Positions 46,900 to 54,552 of a stretch of DNA of 64,000 nucleotides are shown in pieces; positions within the stretch are counted from its first letter, which is position 1, and each line of letters begins with the position of its first letter. Under the pieces are notes generated by a model. It was not told where the DNA came from, ran no database searches, and saw nothing but the letters and a program-made list of their open reading frames with translations. Source of the stretch: Catellatospora citrea (GTDB lineage: Bacteria; Actinomycetota; Actinomycetes; Mycobacteriales; Micromonosporaceae); the NCBI RefSeq assembly GCF_003610235.1, contig NZ_RAPR01000001.1:4464001-4528000 (forward strand), written 5' to 3'. The translations under genes were made by a program, and so were the position numbers.

Positions 46900-48137
46900 C
46901 AGCTCCCGGCCGCCCGCCAGCGGCGGCGGATGCCGTTGGGCAGCGCCACGGCCAGCGCGAGCACCAGGCCGGCCAGGATCACTCCGATGCCCGCCAGCCA
47001 CCGCGCCTGCGAGCGTTGCTGCGCGGCCCGGTCGGCGGCGGCCTCGGCGGCCGGGTCGGCGGCCCGCGGCGCGAGCGCGGCCGGGGTGACCCGGGCGGCG
47101 CCGTCGAGCACATCGGTCACCGCACGCACCGGGTTGAGGATGCCGACGCCGTAGTCGTCGCTGCGGCGGCCGCCCGGCGCCGGATCGGCCGTGGCCTGCA
47201 GCCGCTGCCGCACCTGCGACTCGGTGAGGGCCGGGTACGCCTGGCGGACCAGCGCCGCCGTGGCGGCGACCATCGGGGCGGCGAAGCTGGTGCCGCTCTC
47301 CTTGCCGTGCCCGTGCCCGGGGCGCGCCACGGTCACCTGGTCGCCGGGGGCGACGAGGTCCACGTAAGGGCCCGTCTGCGAGGCCTGCAGCCGCTGTCCC
47401 GCCTCGTCGATCGCGCCGACCCCGAACACGTTGTCCCAGGAGGCCGGATACGGCGTCGGGTTGCCCTTCTGCTTGGCGTTGCCGACCGCCGCGATCACGA
47501 CCACGTCGTGCGCGACGGCGTCGCGGATCGCGTCGCGGAACTCGTTCAGCTTGTTCGGGGCGGTGTCGCCGTAGCTCAGCGACAGGTTGATCACGTCGGC
47601 GCCCTGGTCCACCGCGTATCGCACCGCGGTGGCCATGTCCTTCACGTCGGCCTGGCGGGCGCTGCTCGAGTTCTCCTGACCGCCGAGCTGCTCGCTCACC
47701 CGGATCGGCAGGATCTGCACCCCCGGGGCGATGCCACGGAACTCCACCCCGGCCACCGGCTTAGCGGCGATGACGCTGGCCACGCCGGTGCCGTGGCCGA
47801 CGCAGTCCTGCCGGCCGTCGGTGCCGCCGCCGGGCAGCATGTCCCGGCCGGCTACGACCTGGCCGCGCAGTTGCGGGTGCTCCCTGTCGACCCCCGAGTC
47901 GAGCACCGCCACGACCACGCCCGACCCGTCGATGCCGCGGGGCAGTGCGGACAGGTCCCAGCGCTGCTGCGGCCACGGCTTGGCCGTGATCACGTCCTTC
48001 ACCGTGCGGTCGACGCTCGGGCACGGAGCCGCCGCGGCGGCGGGCGCTGTCGCGATCCCGACGACACCGAAGCCGAACACCACGCTGAACGTCACCGTGC
48101 GGGCCGCGAAGGCGACCGTCGGCCGGCTGCGGTGCAT
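46899..48137 (-). CDS. mycP: Mycosin, subtilisin-like serine protease of type VII secretion
   Basis: Mycosins are membrane-anchored proteases that stabilise ESX complexes. The 412-residue product has a signal sequence (to about residue 38). The catalytic triad is Asp80 (AVLDSGVD), His115 (CVGHGTG) and Ser284 (SGTSFAAP). A C-terminal membrane helix (WLAGIGVILAGLVLALAVAL) ends in a short basic tail. It is convergent with the WXG100 genes and divergent from the SseB-type gene. Confidence 0.92.
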   Translation of the reverse strand: MHRSRPTVAFAARTVTFSVVFGFGVVGIATAPAAAAAPCPSVDRTVKDVITAKPWPQQRWDLSALPRGIDGSGVVVAVLDSGVDREHPQLRGQVVAGRDMLPGGGTDGRQDCVGHGTGVASVIAAKPVAGVEFRGIAPGVQILPIRVSEQLGGQENSSSARQADVKDMATAVRYAVDQGADVINLSLSYGDTAPNKLNEFRDAIRDAVAHDVVVIAAVGNAKQKGNPTPYPASWDNVFGVGAIDEAGQRLQASQTGPYVDLVAPGDQVTVARPGHGHGKESGTSFAAPMVAATAALVRQAYPALTESQVRQRLQATADPAPGGRRSDDYGVGILNPVRAVTDVLDGAARVTPAALAPRAADPAAEAAADRAAQQRSQARWLAGIGVILAGLVLALAVALPNGIRRRWRAAGS

Positions 48138-48340
48138 GTCGCCTCCCCAGGCTCCTGCGGGTCGGCCACGTCACGCACGGGCGGGTGACCGCCGTGCCGC
48201 CGCTGCGCGGTTTCCCGCGTGGCTGAGCCCCGGCGCAGATGCTACTGGAAGGTGCCGACCTAGACTGCTGGTTGCGACACGCCTACGGGGCGCAAGGTAA
48301 GTTGTGTCCCAGTACTCTCGCGGCAGCAGGAGGTGAGCGC

Positions 48341-50437
48341 GTGATGGGTTGGGAGCCGGCCACCGATACCGAGATCGCGCTGCGTGACGCCCTGCGCGCA
48401 GGGGATCAGGAGCTTTACTTCCGCATCCTCGGCCGTTCGGAGTTGCTGCTGCCGATCGCCGGCGACGCGGCAGCGGCCCGCGGGCCCGCGGGCTGGGGCA
48501 CCTGGACCGCGGAGAACCGCACCCACGTGCTGGCCTTCACCTCGTCCGCGGCGCTGCGCGCCTGCCTGGCCGAGCACGCCGGTCCGGCCCGGCGTGTGCC
48601 GTTCCAGGAGCTGGCCTCCTCGTGGCCCAACCACGAGTGGTGGCTGGCGGTGGACCCGGGCCTGCCGATCGAGGGATACCTGCCGGCCTGGTTCGTCACC
48701 CAGCTGGTCCGCGGCGACGTGCGCATTCCCGGCCCGCCCGCGGTCGCCCGCGGCAGGCTCGAACGGCTCGAAGCGCTCGAGCGCGCCAAGGCGGCCAGGA
48801 CCGCGCCGCCGCCGGTGCAGCCGCGCGGGCCGCAGCCGTCCGCCTACGACGCGCACGCCGACGAAGACCTGATCCTCGACGCCGAGGTGATCGACGTCGA
48901 GGAGGTGCGGCCGGTGGCCGCGCCGCAGGTGTACACCCCGCTGGCGCTCGAGTCGCCCGCCGTGTCGCCGGTGACGACGCCGCCGCCCGCCACGGTGCCG
49001 ACCACGCAGCCCGGCGGCCGGTTCTTCCCGGCCGACCCGGCGTTCTCCGCCGAGCCGATCTCGCCGGCTGCCGCAGCACACCAGCCCACCCCGCCGGCCT
49101 TCGTGCCGCCGCCCGAGCCCGCGCCCGCCGTGCGGCCCGGTGAGGGATCGCTGTTCGAGCCGGTCTCCACGTCCCCGCCGGCCGCCGTGCCCGCCTCGAC
49201 CGAGCCTGCCGGCCGGACCGTGCCGGCCGAGGGTTCGCTGTTCGAGCCGGTGTCCCCGGCACCCGCCGCGCCCGCCGGACGCCCGGGTGAGGGGTCGCTG
49301 TTCGAGCCGGTCGCCACGCCGTCGACCGCCGCGGTGCAGCCCGCCGCCGAGCCCGCCCCGGTCGCCCGGACCGGCGAGGGATCGCTGTTCGAGCCCGTGT
49401 CCGCGGCGGTGACGATGCCCGACGTGCCTGTGCCCGTGCCGCCGGTCCGGGAGCCGGGGCCGCGGCACGAGCGGCCGAGCGGGCCCGAGGACGACTTCAC
49501 CCCGTCGAACTCCGTCGAGGAGCAACTGCTCGAAGCGGCCGACGCGGGCAACACCGACGCCTTCCTGTCCACCCTGCTGCTCGCGACGGTGCTGGTGCCG
49601 GTGCCGCGCGGATCGAGCGCGCCCAGGCCGGGCGAGCCCGGATACACCTGGCAGCCGCGCGACATCGACGGCGAGCCGCACATCGTGTGCTACACGTCCA
49701 CGCAGACGATGCCCGAACCGGTCGAGGCGGTGCCGGTGCGCTTCGTCAAGCTGATCGCGGCCTGGCCCGACCCGGCGTGGTCGTTCGCGGTCAACCCGGG
49801 CACCGCGGTCGGCGCCAGCCTGCCCGGTGACCAGCTGCTGGAGCTGGCCCGCTGGGCGACCGAGATGGGCCTCGGCGGCGACGAGGGCGAATCGGCCGTG
49901 ACCGCGCCGACGGCGGGCGCCGCGCCGCCGCCGGCCCGCCGCGATCCGGAGATCACCGAGATGCAGAAGGTGATCGCGCCCAGCCAGATCGGCTACTACC
50001 TCGACCGGGGTTACGACCGGGTCTCCGGGTTCGTGCACCGCGCCCGCGAGGTGGGCCACCTGCGCGGCCCCCAGGCGCTGCGCAGCGCGCTCGGGCTCAG
50101 CTGGACGGGTTCCCCGTTCACGGCGGACGACAAGGAGATCTACGTGCTGCGCTGGCCGGCCTACCGGCCCAGCCTGTACCGGATCCCCTACGGCGGGCAG
50201 CACGAGGTGGCGATGAAGGCCATGGAGGGCTGGGTCATCGAGCGTGCCCCCTTCCGCGGCAACGGCTTCGCACCCGGCGACAGCACCGAGATCATCGCCG
50301 AGTTCAAGGTGGACAGCGCCCGGCTGCCGCACGGCGCGCGGCTGCTGCGGGTGGACGCCGACGGCAAAGAGGAGATGGTCGCGGTGCTCGACGCCGACGG
50401 GCCGCGCTGGCTGCGCACCGACGGGGGCGAAGAGTGA
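48341..50437 (+). CDS. Two-SseB-domain protein with GSLFEPV repeats and a unique C-terminal domain
   Basis: The 698-residue protein has two SseB-like domains, about residues 1-125 and 390-530. Between them is a Pro/Ala-rich linker of roughly 230 residues with four GSLFEPV repeats. After a short Ala/Pro stretch, a third domain (about 550-690) starts at ITEMQKVIAPSQIGYYLDRG. It includes IYVLRWPAYRPSLYRIPYGG and GWVIERAPFRGNGFAPG; I do not recognise it. No signal peptide or membrane helix is seen. SseB domains occur in proteins linked to secretion and surface biology, but their role is poorly defined. AGGAGGTG precedes GTG 48341; ATG 48344 is equally possible. The adjacent ESX genes and the overlapping small partner gene suggest a secreted effector or secretion accessory; this is inference. 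Confidence 0.8.
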   Translation: MMGWEPATDTEIALRDALRAGDQELYFRILGRSELLLPIAGDAAAARGPAGWGTWTAENRTHVLAFTSSAALRACLAEHAGPARRVPFQELASSWPNHEWWLAVDPGLPIEGYLPAWFVTQLVRGDVRIPGPPAVARGRLERLEALERAKAARTAPPPVQPRGPQPSAYDAHADEDLILDAEVIDVEEVRPVAAPQVYTPLALESPAVSPVTTPPPATVPTTQPGGRFFPADPAFSAEPISPAAAAHQPTPPAFVPPPEPAPAVRPGEGSLFEPVSTSPPAAVPASTEPAGRTVPAEGSLFEPVSPAPAAPAGRPGEGSLFEPVATPSTAAVQPAAEPAPVARTGEGSLFEPVSAAVTMPDVPVPVPPVREPGPRHERPSGPEDDFTPSNSVEEQLLEAADAGNTDAFLSTLLLATVLVPVPRGSSAPRPGEPGYTWQPRDIDGEPHIVCYTSTQTMPEPVEAVPVRFVKLIAAWPDPAWSFAVNPGTAVGASLPGDQLLELARWATEMGLGGDEGESAVTAPTAGAAPPPARRDPEITEMQKVIAPSQIGYYLDRGYDRVSGFVHRAREVGHLRGPQALRSALGLSWTGSPFTADDKEIYVLRWPAYRPSLYRIPYGGQHEVAMKAMEGWVIERAPFRGNGFAPGDSTEIIAEFKVDSARLPHGARLLRVDADGKEEMVAVLDADGPRWLRTDGGEE
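49142..49399 (+). repeat. Four in-frame EGSLFEPV repeats inside the SseB-type gene
   Basis: The 8-residue motif EGSLFEPV recurs at residues 268, 297, 317 and 346 (DNA starts 49142, 49229, 49289, 49376). Spacings are 29, 20 and 29 residues, in a Pro/Ala linker that is otherwise not conserved between units. Codon choices differ slightly between copies. This looks like a conserved linear motif rather than a recent DNA duplication. Confidence 0.85.
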
Positions 50438-50799
50438 TGCGCGACGGCTACATCGCCCGCTACCTCGGCCGGGAGTACGAGGCCAGTCCCGACGGCGACA
50501 CCGTGCGCCTCTACCGTCCCGAGCCCGCCGAGGGCTTCGAGGAGGTCCGGCCCGGTCGGCACGTGCGCGTGGTGCCCGCGGCGGAGGTCGACGAGCTGGC
50601 GTACGTGCGCAGCGTATGCAACTGGCGCGGCCAGCCCTTCATCGTGCTCGCCGAGCACGAGGCCTGGCTGCGCGTCGAGTACACCGGGGGCAAGGCCCCC
50701 GTCGCCGCCGAACTCGGCCTCGAGGAGTTCGACTACGGCGTCTACCAGGGCTGGGCCCCCAAGCAGGAGGTCACCGACCTCCGCGAGTCCCGCCTCTGA
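50434..50799 (+). CDS. Small partner protein of the SseB-type gene (121 aa, unknown)
   Basis: The start (GTG 50434 or ATG 50437) overlaps the stop of the SseB-type gene, so the two are translationally coupled. The protein is acidic and soluble, with YIARYLGREYEASPDGDTVR and CNWRGQPFIVLAEHEAWLRV as its most distinctive text. I recognise no named family. Size, acidity and coupling directly behind a multidomain protein with a variable C-terminus resemble an immunity protein, but a dedicated chaperone is equally compatible. Confidence 0.75.
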   Translation: MMRDGYIARYLGREYEASPDGDTVRLYRPEPAEGFEEVRPGRHVRVVPAAEVDELAYVRSVCNWRGQPFIVLAEHEAWLRVEYTGGKAPVAAELGLEEFDYGVYQGWAPKQEVTDLRESRL

Positions 50800-50811
50800 C
50801 CCGCCGCCCGG

Positions 50812-51741
50812 TCACTTGGTCCAGCGGATGATCTCGCCGGCCACCAGGTCGGGGCGTTCGAGATGGGGGAAGTGGCCGGTGTCCTCGAGCAGCCGCCACT
50901 CGTAGTCGGCCAGGACGTAGCGGCCGGAGCCCTGAGCGGTCGCGGGCAGGGTGATCGGGTCGAGGGCGCCCTGCAGCTGCAGGGTCGGCGAGATGATCGG
51001 CTGGCGGATCGCCCGCAGGAACCGGTAGCCGTGCAGGCGCAGCGTGGACCGGAACGCCCAGCGGTATGCCTCCATGGCGCAGAACGCGGCCTGCGGGATG
51101 CGGATCGCCTCGCGGTACCGGCGCTCGTACTCGGCGTAGTCGGCGGTCTCCCGGAACGCCGGGGACGACCAGGCCCGCATCAGGCCGCCGGCCAGCGCGG
51201 CGTCGTCGCGGGTCAGCACGTGCTCGTACCGGGGCAGCTGGAAGCGCAGCAGGGTGCGCCCGGCGCTGCGCTGCGCGGCGTTGGCGACCAGCGCCGAGCG
51301 CAGCCGCAGCGGGTGCGCCGCGCCGAGCACCACCAGCCGGTTCACCAGGCGCGGGTGCAGCGCCGCCGCGGACCAGCCGACCAGGCCGCCGGCGCCCGCG
51401 CCCACGACCGTGGCGTTGCGCTCACCGAGCGCGCGGATCAGGCCCACCACGTCCGCGGCGAGCGTGAATCCGTCGTACCCCCGCGGGGGCTTGTCGGTCG
51501 CGCCGTAACCGCGCAGGTCCACCGCCACCGCCCGCAGGCCCGCGCCCGCGAGCAGGGGCAGCTGCCGGTGCCAGGCCCACCAGAATTCGGGGAAGCCGTG
51601 CAGGAGCACCACCAGCGGCCCGGTGCCCTGCTCCACGACGTGGAACCGGCTGCCGTTGGCGTTGACGAACCGGTGCGTCCACGGCCCCTCGTCCAGGACA
51701 CACGACTCGTCCACCGGAGTGTTTCCGGCACGTTCACTCAT
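50812..51741 (-). CDS. Epoxide-hydrolase-like alpha/beta hydrolase lacking the usual nucleophile
   Basis: The 309-residue protein has the oxyanion-hole motif LLHGFPEFWWAW (about residues 46-57) and a C-terminal catalytic-type His in EDTGHFPHLERPD. The nucleophile elbow, normally V-G-H-D-W-G-G in epoxide hydrolases, reads V113-G-A-G116-A-G-G119, with Gly at the Asp position. It may be catalytically dead, or may use another residue. Its overall layout resembles the actinobacterial EphE-like group. It is next to nhaA, on the same strand, 9 nt after it. Confidence 0.78.
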   Translation of the reverse strand: MSERAGNTPVDESCVLDEGPWTHRFVNANGSRFHVVEQGTGPLVVLLHGFPEFWWAWHRQLPLLAGAGLRAVAVDLRGYGATDKPPRGYDGFTLAADVVGLIRALGERNATVVGAGAGGLVGWSAAALHPRLVNRLVVLGAAHPLRLRSALVANAAQRSAGRTLLRFQLPRYEHVLTRDDAALAGGLMRAWSSPAFRETADYAEYERRYREAIRIPQAAFCAMEAYRWAFRSTLRLHGYRFLRAIRQPIISPTLQLQGALDPITLPATAQGSGRYVLADYEWRLLEDTGHFPHLERPDLVAGEIIRWTK

Positions 51742-51750
51742 GACAGCAGG

Positions 51751-52998
51751 CTAGCGTGCGCGCACCCGGACCTGTCTGCGCAGCAGGACCGCGGCCAGCA
51801 GGGATGCGATCAAGGAGCCGAGCAGCACCGCGCCCTTGATCCGGGCCTGTTGCTCTCCGTAGCCGAAGGCCAGCTCCGCGATGAGCAGGCTGACCGTGAA
51901 ACCGCATCCGGTGACCACCGCGACCGCGACGAGATCGCGCCACTCCAGTGCCTCCGGCAGCTGCGCCAGCTTCGACCGCACCGCCACGACCGCGCCGAGC
52001 AGCACACCGACGGTCTTGCCGACGACGAGGCCGAGCAGCACGCCGAGCGAGGCCCGGTCGGTGAAGATCGCGCCGAGCGCGCCGGCGCTGATGGCGATGC
52101 CCGCGGAGAAGAACGCAAACAGCGGCACGCAGATCCCGGCGGAGATCGGCTGGATGCGGTGCTCCAGCGCCTCGGCCGGTGACTCGTGCTCGCCGGGATC
52201 GGGTTTGACCCGGGTGAGCAGGCCGACGGCGACGCCCGCGATGGTGGCGTGCACGCCCGAGGCGTGCACCAGGGCCCAGGCGGCGAGCGCCAGCGGCAGG
52301 TACAGCCACCAGCCGCGGAACCGGAACTGCTGGAGCAGGCCGTACACCACCAGCACGGCGGCTGCGCCGAGCAGCGGCAGGAACGCCACGTGCGCGGTGA
52401 AGACCAGGGCGATCAGCAGGATCGCGCCGAGGTCGTCGACGATCGCCAGGGACAGCAGGAAGACCCGCAGGCTGGGGGGCAGGTCGCGGGCGCAGATGGC
52501 GAGCACGGCCAGCGCGAAGGCGATGTCGGTGGCGACCGGCACGGCCCACGCGTCCGCCCCGCCGGGTGCGCCGAACGCGATGAGGAAGCAGAGCAGCGAC
52601 GGGACGACCATGCCGCCGATCGCGCCGGCGATGGGCAGCGCGGCCTGGCGGGGGCTGCGCAACTCGCCGACGACCAGCTCGCGTTTGAGTTCCAGCCCGG
52701 CGACCACGAAGAAGACGGTGAGCAGGCCGTCCTGGGCCCACTGCGCCACCGACAGGTGGAGGTGCAGCGACTGCGGCCCGAAGGTGTACGCGCTGAGCCG
52801 CTGGTACGCGTCCGCCAGCGGTGAGTTCGCGATGATCAGCGCGAGCGCGGTGGCGCCCAGCAGCACCAGGCCACCGATCTGCTCCGTACGCAGGAAGCGC
52901 ACCACCTCGGCGGCGGCGCTGCGGGCGGCCTGGGCACGGCGGCGCTGCATCCGCTTCTGGCGCGGGCTGGCCTTCGGCCGGGTCCGGCTGTCTCCCAT
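51751..52998 (-). CDS. nhaA: Na+/H+ antiporter NhaA
   Basis: NhaA exchanges external protons for cytoplasmic sodium. The 415-residue membrane protein has VATDIAFALAVLA and the twin aspartates of the ion site in SLAIVDDLGAILLI, plus the last-helix region GCGFTVSLLIAELAF. ATG 52998 follows the divergent gap to the C45 gene; the longer open frame to 53310 has no homology-like text and is rejected. It may share a promoter with the downstream hydrolase gene. Confidence 0.92.
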   Translation of the reverse strand: MGDSRTRPKASPRQKRMQRRRAQAARSAAAEVVRFLRTEQIGGLVLLGATALALIIANSPLADAYQRLSAYTFGPQSLHLHLSVAQWAQDGLLTVFFVVAGLELKRELVVGELRSPRQAALPIAGAIGGMVVPSLLCFLIAFGAPGGADAWAVPVATDIAFALAVLAICARDLPPSLRVFLLSLAIVDDLGAILLIALVFTAHVAFLPLLGAAAVLVVYGLLQQFRFRGWWLYLPLALAAWALVHASGVHATIAGVAVGLLTRVKPDPGEHESPAEALEHRIQPISAGICVPLFAFFSAGIAISAGALGAIFTDRASLGVLLGLVVGKTVGVLLGAVVAVRSKLAQLPEALEWRDLVAVAVVTGCGFTVSLLIAELAFGYGEQQARIKGAVLLGSLIASLLAAVLLRRQVRVRAR

Positions 52999-53115
52999 GA
53001 TCCGGATACTACGGTTCCGGCCGGACATGTACCGGAAGGTTCGCCGCGAAGCGGAGCTGATCGCCGGGTTTACCCACTGGCGTGCCGCCCGACGGGTGCG
53101 GCAGAGTGGCCGGGC

Positions 53116-54228
53116 ATGAACACCCCCTTGACCGTGGTCGACGTGCACGGCACCCCCGAGGAGATGGGCACGGCGTACGGCCGCGCCGCCGCCGAACCGA
53201 TCAACCTCAACGTGACCGCCTACCTGGGCCGGTTCGCCCGCGCCGCCGGGCTCGACCGGGCGGCGGTCAGCGCGCGGGGCGCGGCGTTCCGCGAGGCGAC
53301 ACGGACCCATCTGCCCCGGCTGGCGGCGATGCTCGACGGAGTCGCCCGGGGCGCGTCCGTCGCGACCGAGCTGATCTACGCGATCAACGCCCGCTCCGAG
53401 CTGCTCTACGGCACGCCCACCTGCGGCTCACCCGGCGACGCCGGTGATCGCGGCGAGTGCACCAGCCTGGGCGTGCTGGGTCCGCGCAGCGACGGCGGGC
53501 GCACCCTGCTCGCGCAGAACTGGGACTGGCACCCCGAGCACCGCGACTACAACCTCCTGCTGATCACCCGGGACGAGCGTGGTCACGAGGTGCTGACGCT
53601 GACCGAGGCGGGCATGCTCGCCAAGACCGGGCTCAACTCCGCCGGGGTCGGGGTCTGCGTCAACCTGCTCGGCTGCGACCGCGACGGCCGGCCCGGCGGG
53701 GTGCCGTACCACGTGCTGCTGCGCTCGGTGCTGGAGGCGGACTCGCTGTCCTGGGCGATCCGCAACGCGATGCGCGTGCCGCGGTCGGCCTCGATCAACC
53801 TGCTGATCGGGCAGGCCGATCCGGCCGGCGGCGAGCTGATCGACCTGGAGCTGGTGCCCGGCGACGCGGGCTGGCTGCACCCGGTGGACGGGGTGCTGGT
53901 GCACGCCAACCACTTCGAGACGGGCCTGCCGGTGTACGACACCATCAAGGACTGGGGCGGCTCGTCGCTGTTCCGGTCCGCACGGGCACGCCGGCTGCTG
54001 GACGCGGTGCCGACGCCGCTCACCCCCGCCGACCTGCGGGCGGTGCTGCAGGACCATCACAGCCATCCGCTCTCCATCTGCCGTCATGCCGATGAGCGTG
54101 ACGCGGACGAGGATCGCTCGGAGACGATCTGGACAGTGGTCATGGAGCTGGAGGAGCGATTCATCCGTCTCGTGCCCGGACCGCCCTGTACGGGCGGAGA
54201 AGGAACGACTTACTCCCTGCTGTCGTAG
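53116..54228 (+). CDS. C45-family peptidase / acyl-CoA:6-aminopenicillanate acyltransferase-like
   Basis: C45 proteins are Ntn hydrolases activated by self-cleavage before a cysteine. In this 370-residue product the likely new N-terminus is Cys115 in RGECTSLGVLG, preceded by INARSELLYG and followed by LLAQNWDWHPEHRDYNLLL. Fungal members acylate 6-APA; bacterial substrates are mostly unknown N-acyl compounds or peptides. No signal peptide is present. The upstream neighbour nhaA is divergent. Confidence 0.82.
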   Translation: MNTPLTVVDVHGTPEEMGTAYGRAAAEPINLNVTAYLGRFARAAGLDRAAVSARGAAFREATRTHLPRLAAMLDGVARGASVATELIYAINARSELLYGTPTCGSPGDAGDRGECTSLGVLGPRSDGGRTLLAQNWDWHPEHRDYNLLLITRDERGHEVLTLTEAGMLAKTGLNSAGVGVCVNLLGCDRDGRPGGVPYHVLLRSVLEADSLSWAIRNAMRVPRSASINLLIGQADPAGGELIDLELVPGDAGWLHPVDGVLVHANHFETGLPVYDTIKDWGGSSLFRSARARRLLDAVPTPLTPADLRAVLQDHHSHPLSICRHADERDADEDRSETIWTVVMELEERFIRLVPGPPCTGGEGTTYSLLS

Positions 54229-54552
54229 GCGGCGGCCATCCGGGTCGCTTGATGGGCATGGATGGGCGATCGGTCCGGCTTAAGCCTGGCCGCCCAGTAC
54301 GTACGGGTCGGGATGGTCTCGTCACTCTGTGATGGACAGTCGCGAAATCTCGTTGCAGTCAAGGTGATGACAGCGATGCCGAGTTATGCAAGGCTGCTTT
54401 CACAATCGACGACCCGGCAGCTCGGTCCACTCTGTCAAGCACCGCCGGCGTCGTCTGCGGCAATACCGGCACATCGCGAGACCGTTCGCGGTGCTGTTGA
54501 CCCTCCCCATCCACAGGAGGGCATTCGGTTTCCCCCAACCCGGAGGTTATTG
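54229..54552. other. 324-nt intergenic region before the M6 protease gene
   Basis: No gene is supported here. The frame of the protease gene stays open upstream to 54262, but the text lacks protein-like composition and precedes a clear signal peptide. An 8-bp dyad (54231-54238 with 54287-54294) and CCCTCC...GGAGGG (54501-54521) are visible but weak. The segment is less GC-rich than its surroundings, so it probably holds the promoter. Confidence 0.5.

Noticed and set aside
49980..50420. TNT-type NAD glycohydrolase toxin domain at the end of the SseB-type protein
   Set aside because: The typical TNT sequence pattern is not present, so I leave the domain unnamed.
54262..54552. N-terminal extension of the M6 protease frame
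   Set aside because: The extension lacks coding character and would bury the signal peptide; GTG 54553 has a good ribosome site.
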